48,369 nucleotides of DNA from Promethearchaeota archaeon. GTDB lineage: Archaea > Asgardarchaeota > Lokiarchaeia > Sigynarchaeales > SOKP01. Below, in pieces: positions 44,247-48,369 of the stretch. Position 1 is the stretch's first letter, and each line of letters starts with the position of its first letter. The stretch spans positions 1 through 48,369 of the forward strand of contig JAHPYY010000203.1 in NCBI GenBank assembly GCA_019058515.1, in the 5' to 3' direction. The notes beneath the pieces are model-generated. The model was not told where the DNA came from and did not search any database. It was given only the letters and a program-made list of their open reading frames with translations. Position numbers and translations under genes: made by a program.

Positions 44247-45710
44247 ATACGACTTAATAAGCTAGAGGTTTTAGATCAAGAAGAAATATCAATGATTCAC
44301 AGATCAACTTTAGATCTGTTAGGGAACATTGGAGTTCATATAGATTCTGAGGAAATTTGCAAACTTCTTAGAAGTAATGGAGTTGAATTAGATACAAAGA
44401 ATAATTACGTAAAATTCCCTGAAAGTCTGATTGTTGATTCGTTAAAAACTGTACCAAATTCTTTTTTCTTACATGGTCCGGATGAGAAATTTAAAGTAAG
44501 TATTAACACAAAATCCACTATTTTTTCAACACAAGGAGCTCCAACCAAGTTATATGATCAAAATAATCCAAACAAACCTCGTGATGCGTTATTATCTGAT
44601 TTTATTAAATTTCTAAAAATTGTAAATTCATTAGAACATATCTCTTGTTCCCACTTAGACCTTTGGCCGACAGATGTTCCCTATTCCACTTTACATTGCG
44701 TGACAATAAAAGAATGGCTCAAAAATAGTCAAAAACCGTTTGGTATTGGATGTAGAGGGAAGATAATGTCAAAGGATTTAATGGAATTACTTTCTATAAT
44801 AGTTGGGGGAGAGGAACAGATTATAAAAAATCCAAGATTAATTGGTTTCTTTAACCCTATTAGCCCTCTCACCTTACCAAGAGTTTTACTTGGAGGGTTG
44901 GGAGTTTTTGCTCGATACAAACAACCTCTAATTATTGCTCCTTCCGCTAGTGGGGGTTTGAATGCTCCTGTCACTCTTGCGGGACTATTAACCCAGACTA
45001 ATGCCGAAGTATTGTCTTCTATCGTAATAACTCAGTTAATAAATCCTGGAACTCCTGTGCTGTATGGTACTGTTAATACTCCAATTGATCCCAGAACTGG
45101 AAATGTTGCTTGGGGATCGATAGAGACAAGTCTCATCACAATTGCGTGTGCTCAATTAGCAAGATTTTACGATATTCCATCTCGAGCTTCTGGTTCAATA
45201 ACGAATTCAAATATATTAGATATGCAAAATGGATTTGAAAGGTTTAACACTCTTTCAGCAGCCGCATATGCAGGAATTAATTATATAACATGCGCCGGTA
45301 CCTATGAATGTGGTTTAGCTTCAAGTTTAGAACTATTAATCGTTGATAACGAGTTAGCAGGAATGGTAACTAGAGGGTTAAAGGGTATTGATGTCAATAA
45401 AAACATGATCGCATTAAATGAAATTGAATCTGTTGTATCCAGAGAGAATGAAAGTTTATACTTTCTTGGATTAAAACATACTTCGAAAAATATTAAAAAA
45501 GAATTATTCATTCCAAACTTAAGCGAAAGAAGTTCAAGAAAAACCTGGATTAAGAAGGGAAGCCACGATATTATTTTTAAAGCTCAACACAAAATCCAGG
45601 AGATCTTAAAAAACCATGTTTCAAAAATTCTAGACCCAGAATTGGAAAAAAAGATTGATAAATATATAGCTAAAGTTAAAGCAAGAAATACAAACGATTA
45701 CTTGAATTAA
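44247..45710 (+). CDS. MttB-family methyltransferase, non-pyrrolysine type
   Basis: MttB-superfamily enzymes transfer a methyl group from a quaternary or tertiary amine to a corrinoid protein. From the first ATG at 44292 there are 472 residues, with no internal TAG, so this is a non-pyrrolysine (MtgB-like) member. Recognisable blocks are KLEVLDQEEISMIHRSTLDL (spanning the ATG), TQGAPTKLYD, GFFNPISPLTLP, PVTLAGLLTQTNAEVLSSIV, PGTPVLYGTVNTPIDPRTGN and SGSITNSNILDMQNGFERF. The family N-terminus lies upstream of ATG 44292, and the frame is open to TGA 44238; GGTGAT at 44236-44241 sets ATA 44247 at 5 nt. The corrinoid partner is not in the window. Confidence 0.85.
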   Translation: MRLNKLEVLDQEEISMIHRSTLDLLGNIGVHIDSEEICKLLRSNGVELDTKNNYVKFPESLIVDSLKTVPNSFFLHGPDEKFKVSINTKSTIFSTQGAPTKLYDQNNPNKPRDALLSDFIKFLKIVNSLEHISCSHLDLWPTDVPYSTLHCVTIKEWLKNSQKPFGIGCRGKIMSKDLMELLSIIVGGEEQIIKNPRLIGFFNPISPLTLPRVLLGGLGVFARYKQPLIIAPSASGGLNAPVTLAGLLTQTNAEVLSSIVITQLINPGTPVLYGTVNTPIDPRTGNVAWGSIETSLITIACAQLARFYDIPSRASGSITNSNILDMQNGFERFNTLSAAAYAGINYITCAGTYECGLASSLELLIVDNELAGMVTRGLKGIDVNKNMIALNEIESVVSRENESLYFLGLKHTSKNIKKELFIPNLSERSSRKTWIKKGSHDIIFKAQHKIQEILKNHVSKILDPELEKKIDKYIAKVKARNTNDYLN

Positions 45711-45827
45711 AACCATCTTAAAATCTTATAGGATGTAAAATTCCTACGAAGGAAAATTAATTTCACTAATAAGAAGTTATGAGACTAAAGACTACTATAC
45801 AAGCTTTAGGTTAAAAGGCCAATCTTA

Positions 45828-46367
45828 TTAAACTTTTCCTTCTCTTTTTGCTTTTTGGAACTTACACATATCTCCACAACCATCTTCTAGGGTTGGGTCG
45901 TGATCTTCCGAATCAAAGTCAATCGGCAAAATGAAGTCTTTAGCAATGTCCACGACAACTTCCATCGAAACCGAACTTACGTCGTCCTTATTGCGAAAGT
46001 GATAATTAACGATTTTGTCAAGTTTGTCGAGTTTTGAGCTCGCTAATAGTATGCAGATGTTATGCTCACCACTTAGGCGGAATGCGTTAAGCATAAAAGG
46101 GCAATATTGTGCCATGCACATTATTTCTTCAGGATTTTTCGCACTAATTTCAACAGTCGCTAAGTACAAGTCTACTTTCTTAAAATTTATCCCTGGTTGA
46201 AATTGCAAGATACCCTCGCGCTCCAGCTTCTTAATTCGCATACCTACCGTAGGTTGAGAGCGATCTATTTCTTTAGCAATTTCGGTGTGAGTTTTTGACG
46301 GGTTTTCTTGCACAATAGTAATTATTTTTCGATCAATATCGTCAAGTTTTAGTCTATCGGAAATCAT
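45828..46367 (-). CDS. Second Lrp/AsnC-family regulator with cysteine tail
   Basis: A 179-residue paralogue of the regulator at 41983. The winged helix is NPSKTHTEIAKEIDRSQPTV then GMRIKKLEREGIL, and the RAM domain carries CPFMLNAFRLSGEHNICILL. The tail has DGCGDMC, matching CGSGC in the paralogue as CxxxC. An in-frame ATG at 46367 is preceded by a palindrome and a TATA box. It converges on mttB with 117 nt between stops, so the regulators bracket the membrane protein and methyltransferase. Confidence 0.85.
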   Translation of the reverse strand: MISDRLKLDDIDRKIITIVQENPSKTHTEIAKEIDRSQPTVGMRIKKLEREGILQFQPGINFKKVDLYLATVEISAKNPEEIMCMAQYCPFMLNAFRLSGEHNICILLASSKLDKLDKIVNYHFRNKDDVSSVSMEVVVDIAKDFILPIDFDSEDHDPTLEDGCGDMCKFQKAKREGKV

Positions 46368-46385
46368 TTTTTCACTTCTCGTGTA

Positions 46386-46413
46386 TTTTTACTAGTAAAA
46401 ACCTTATAAAATA
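46386..46413 (-). promoter_or_regulatory. Palindromic operator and TATA box of the second Cys-tail Lrp gene
   Basis: TTTTTACTAGTAAAAA (46386-46401) is a perfect 16-bp palindrome, next to CCTTATAAAATA (46402-46413), which on the minus strand reads as a TATA box. The expected start of transcription lies near 46382, so the palindrome sits between TATA and start, a classical repressor site. It shares an ACT..AGT core with the palindrome at 41940 and nearly identical flanks with 48299. Confidence 0.65.
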
Positions 46414-46461
46414 TAAATTTGTTTTGATAAAGAAATTAAGGGAGATTTAAACTATTCTCAA

Positions 46462-46647
46462 TTAACCCTTTTTTTTGCGATAATAGGGAGCGAAAAGTAA
46501 TTTAAATTTAACAATTTCGTCGTATATTTCATTTTCGAAGAATTCACCAGACTTTTCGATAGCTACACCCCGGAGACAATCGAATTTACGAAACGCTCGC
46601 AAAAAACCTAACTTATCATTGCTATCAATCTCTTTTAAATCTCCGAC
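46462..46647 (-). other. Hidden 61-codon frame between transporter and Lrp genes
   Basis: The minus strand is open from 46647 to TAA 46462 with protein-like composition (KLGFLRAFRKFDCLRGVAIE then KSGEFFENEIYDEIVKFKLL). It follows the transporter stop by 7 nt. There is no ATG, GTG or TTG near the start apart from an internal TTG; GGAG at 46644-46641 is followed by ATT at 46629. It may be a small gene with an unusual start or a dead fragment. Confidence 0.4.
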
Positions 46648-46654
46648 CTAAATT

Positions 46655-48109
46655 TCAAGAAGTCTTTGAACCTTTTCGTACTGTATTTTTTTGCTTTAAA
46701 TTAATTTTATCTAAAAACTTAAAGTTATCTCTGAGAAAATTTATTATTTTAGGATAAAAATACAAAAGAAAAACTATTCCTGCAAGTATAATAATTCCTA
46801 TTAGTAAAATTGGAATATAAGCTTTTACAACTAAATATACACTCGAAGAGATTAAGTCGATCAATGTAATTATGACTCCTAATTTCATAAAAGTAGAAAA
46901 TTTCAACTCATATCCATAGGATCTAACCATTAGAACCAATACTAAATTATCTCCCACAGTTGACAAATTTTCTCCCAATGTTGCCCCAATGGATACTGCT
47001 GAAAATAAAGTATGTTGAGTTTCCATAGTGGAGATATCATTAACAATCGGTATGAAAATTTTCGTAATAGGAGCATTATGTATGACAGAACTAAGTATTC
47101 CTGACATCCATAAAAGAACTAAAGTAGTACCAATAATTTTGCCCCCAGTAATATAATTGATTCCATATGCGACAATATTTAATATTCCTGTGTATTCTAT
47201 GGCTTCAGATACAAATAAAATACAAAATAGATAGAAGATTAATTCAAGATCTAAATCCTTCCACACTAATTCAAATTTCTTATTTAAAACTAGAAGGATC
47301 GTAATTATTCCTCCTGTTAAAGAAAGAAAATCGATTGATATAGTACTAAATAGGGGTAAAACTATTACAGAAGTAATAGTGATGATAAGCATCGCAAAAG
47401 ATTTATAAAATTTACTTTTAGATTCTACAAACATCCAAGGATCGTAATCTAACAACCGTTTTATATAGTTAGTTTCAGGTGTTTCGAGCTTTTTTTCGTT
47501 ATACCTAATTAAAAAGATTAAACTGATGAAAAACAGATATAAAGAAAAAAAACCAACATCTTGAAAATACTCTAGAAAGGTCCAATTTATTGAATTGCTT
47601 ATCAATATATTAGGAATTGAACTTATAACAAACAAAAGCCCTCCGGTATTTACAACCATTCCCTCTGAAAGAATAAATGGAATGGGATTAATTCTTAACA
47701 TTTTACAAATTGTAATCGTAAGTGGAACTACTATAAAGATACATAAGATATTCATTGAGAAAGAAGAAAATATAAATGTAAAACCACACAAAAATATAAG
47801 GATAGAACGACTCTTTCCTTTCGAAAATTGCACTAATCTAAATGCAATATAGTTAAATACTCCATTTAATTTACAAATAGAAAGTATTATCATCATACCA
47901 AAAATAAATAAAATTGTATGAAAATTAGAATTATCTACACCAAAAATAAAACCTATTACAATTGTCATATCAACTTTATCGACATAAAGTAAGAAAAACG
48001 CTACAACAATAGCTCCTATAAAAGCTGCCATCAAACGGTTCATTTTTCCAATAATTATTAAAATTATAATTAAAACAAGCATCGTTGGGGCAATAATTGT
48101 CGATATCAT
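46655..48109 (-). CDS. ArsB/NhaD/CitM-type membrane transporter
   Basis: A 484-residue protein with about eleven membrane helices of the ion-transporter superfamily containing ArsB, NhaD and citrate/dicarboxylate carriers. FSSFSMNILCIFIVVPLTIT and SSVIHNAPITKIFIPIV are the paired hairpin regions with their N/P signature, and SIGATLGENLSTVGDNLVLV is the Gly/Asn-rich ligand loop. The substrate could be Na+/H+, arsenite or an anionic metabolite. It ends in a basic tail. A possible operator and TATA box for it lie about 190 bp upstream. Confidence 0.85.
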   Translation of the reverse strand: MISTIIAPTMLVLIIILIIIGKMNRLMAAFIGAIVVAFFLLYVDKVDMTIVIGFIFGVDNSNFHTILFIFGMMIILSICKLNGVFNYIAFRLVQFSKGKSRSILIFLCGFTFIFSSFSMNILCIFIVVPLTITICKMLRINPIPFILSEGMVVNTGGLLFVISSIPNILISNSINWTFLEYFQDVGFFSLYLFFISLIFLIRYNEKKLETPETNYIKRLLDYDPWMFVESKSKFYKSFAMLIITITSVIVLPLFSTISIDFLSLTGGIITILLVLNKKFELVWKDLDLELIFYLFCILFVSEAIEYTGILNIVAYGINYITGGKIIGTTLVLLWMSGILSSVIHNAPITKIFIPIVNDISTMETQHTLFSAVSIGATLGENLSTVGDNLVLVLMVRSYGYELKFSTFMKLGVIITLIDLISSSVYLVVKAYIPILLIGIIILAGIVFLLYFYPKIINFLRDNFKFLDKINLKQKNTVRKGSKTS

Positions 48110-48231
48110 GATGGCTAGATACCAAAAAAGAGAACACTTTGTAAATTTGAGTCAAAAATTCAAGTTAGATTTAATTCCTACTTTATTTAATAAAATATAC
48201 TTGTTGAATATTTAATATTATCAAATATAAA

Positions 48232-48288
48232 ATAAAAAAACATTCCCGATGAAGTTTGGTAATGATCTTTTAGTGAAAGGTTTCGGGG
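48232..48288 (-). terminator. Possible hairpin and T-run in the transporter leader
   Basis: On the minus strand, CCCGA (48287-48283) pairs with TCGGG (48249-48245) around a 33-nt loop, and a run of seven T follows soon after (about 48240-48234). This resembles a weak terminator or attenuator lying between the putative promoter near 48315 and the transporter ATG. The stem is only five or six pairs. Confidence 0.25.
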
Positions 48289-48294
48289 TTGAGC

Positions 48295-48318
48295 TTTTAC
48301 TAGTTAAAAACCTATAAA
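48295..48318 (-). promoter_or_regulatory. Operator-like element and TATA box upstream of the transporter
   Basis: TTTTACTAGTTAAAAACC followed by TATAAATT closely matches TTTTACTAGTAAAAACC followed by TTATAAAA at 46387-46411, differing by single-base indels. Orientation and spacing to the TATA box are the same, so on the minus strand it should be a promoter for the transporter, with the same regulator binding site. Confidence 0.5.
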
Positions 48319-48369
48319 TTATCACTAATCAATAGTAATTGCCTCATATTTGCATACACTAGTGCACAT

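Noticed and set aside
44247..45710. Pyrrolysine-encoding trimethylamine methyltransferase
   Set aside because: The MttB-family frame contains no in-frame TAG, and TAG ends ordinary genes here (for example at 9954-9956 and 30271-30273), so there is no sign of Pyl decoding.
48241..48290. C/D-box guide RNA
   Set aside because: GATGA-like boxes are present, but no D box (CTGA) is found at the right place. A weak terminator-like hairpin on the minus strand explains the structure at least as well.

Overview
The window looks like part of an Asgard (Promethearchaeota, Lokiarchaeia-like) archaeal chromosome. It is AT-rich, roughly one third G+C by eye. Archaeal information-processing genes are present: TFB with Gar1, an archaeal-type AlaRS, the archaeosine synthase pair ArcS/RaSEA, EndoQ, the archaeal D-aminoacyl-tRNA deacylase and FtsZ. 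Alongside them sit eukaryote-like families typical of Asgards: two roadblock/LC7-like proteins, a Ras-like protein with degenerate G motifs and a cysteine tail, an SDS22-like LRR protein and a long HEAT-repeat protein. Promoters show archaeal TATA boxes. I saw no rRNA, recognisable tRNA or CRISPR array.

Layout. 0-6 kb is decayed or accessory: an HTH/HNH-like protein, an adenosylhomocysteinase gene broken by an in-frame TAA, a decayed copy of a regulator found intact at 8.7 kb and flanked by direct repeats, an LRR gene, and about 1 kb with no supported gene. 6-16 kb holds a HEAT-repeat protein, an orphan IS200/IS605-type end hairpin, an unusual regulator in which one TATA-binding-protein repeat lies between two Lrp/AsnC-type modules, the arcS-raSEA operon, gar1-tfb, and two roadblock genes. 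16-26 kb has a small Asgard-type protein, EndoQ, FtsZ, flavin-barrel proteins, an alkylsulfatase-like metallo-beta-lactamase and several very small membrane proteins. 26-32 kb holds alaS-thiC and a B12-binding radical SAM gene. 32-41 kb has an HAD protein, a metallophosphoesterase-NUDIX-nitrilase run, the pseudo-GTPase, a VOC protein, a GlmS-like SIS protein, and a two-GNAT protein followed by the D-aminoacyl-tRNA deacylase. 41-48 kb holds two Lrp paralogues with matching cysteine tails around a membrane protein and a non-pyrrolysine MttB-family methyltransferase, followed by an ArsB/NhaD-type transporter.

Main observations. (1) The Lrp-TBP-Lrp fusion at 8721-9956 keeps the TBP signature, including both DNA-intercalating phenylalanines, and I know of no described family with this architecture. 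(2) TFB and one roadblock gene cannot be translated over their expected N-termini from ATG, GTG or TTG; each has a Shine-Dalgarno-like element a few bases before ATT. MttB (ATA) and the deacylase (ATT) may be further cases, so rare AUU/AUA starts are likely in this genome. (3) The promoters of both Cys-tail Lrp genes carry 16-bp perfect palindromes, and a closely matching element with a TATA box lies upstream of the transporter, suggesting a local regulon that may include the methyltransferase. (4) Several small or decayed frames contain in-frame stops (TAA, TAG, TGA). TAG also ends normal genes here and the MttB frame has no internal TAG, so pseudogenisation explains these better than pyrrolysine decoding.
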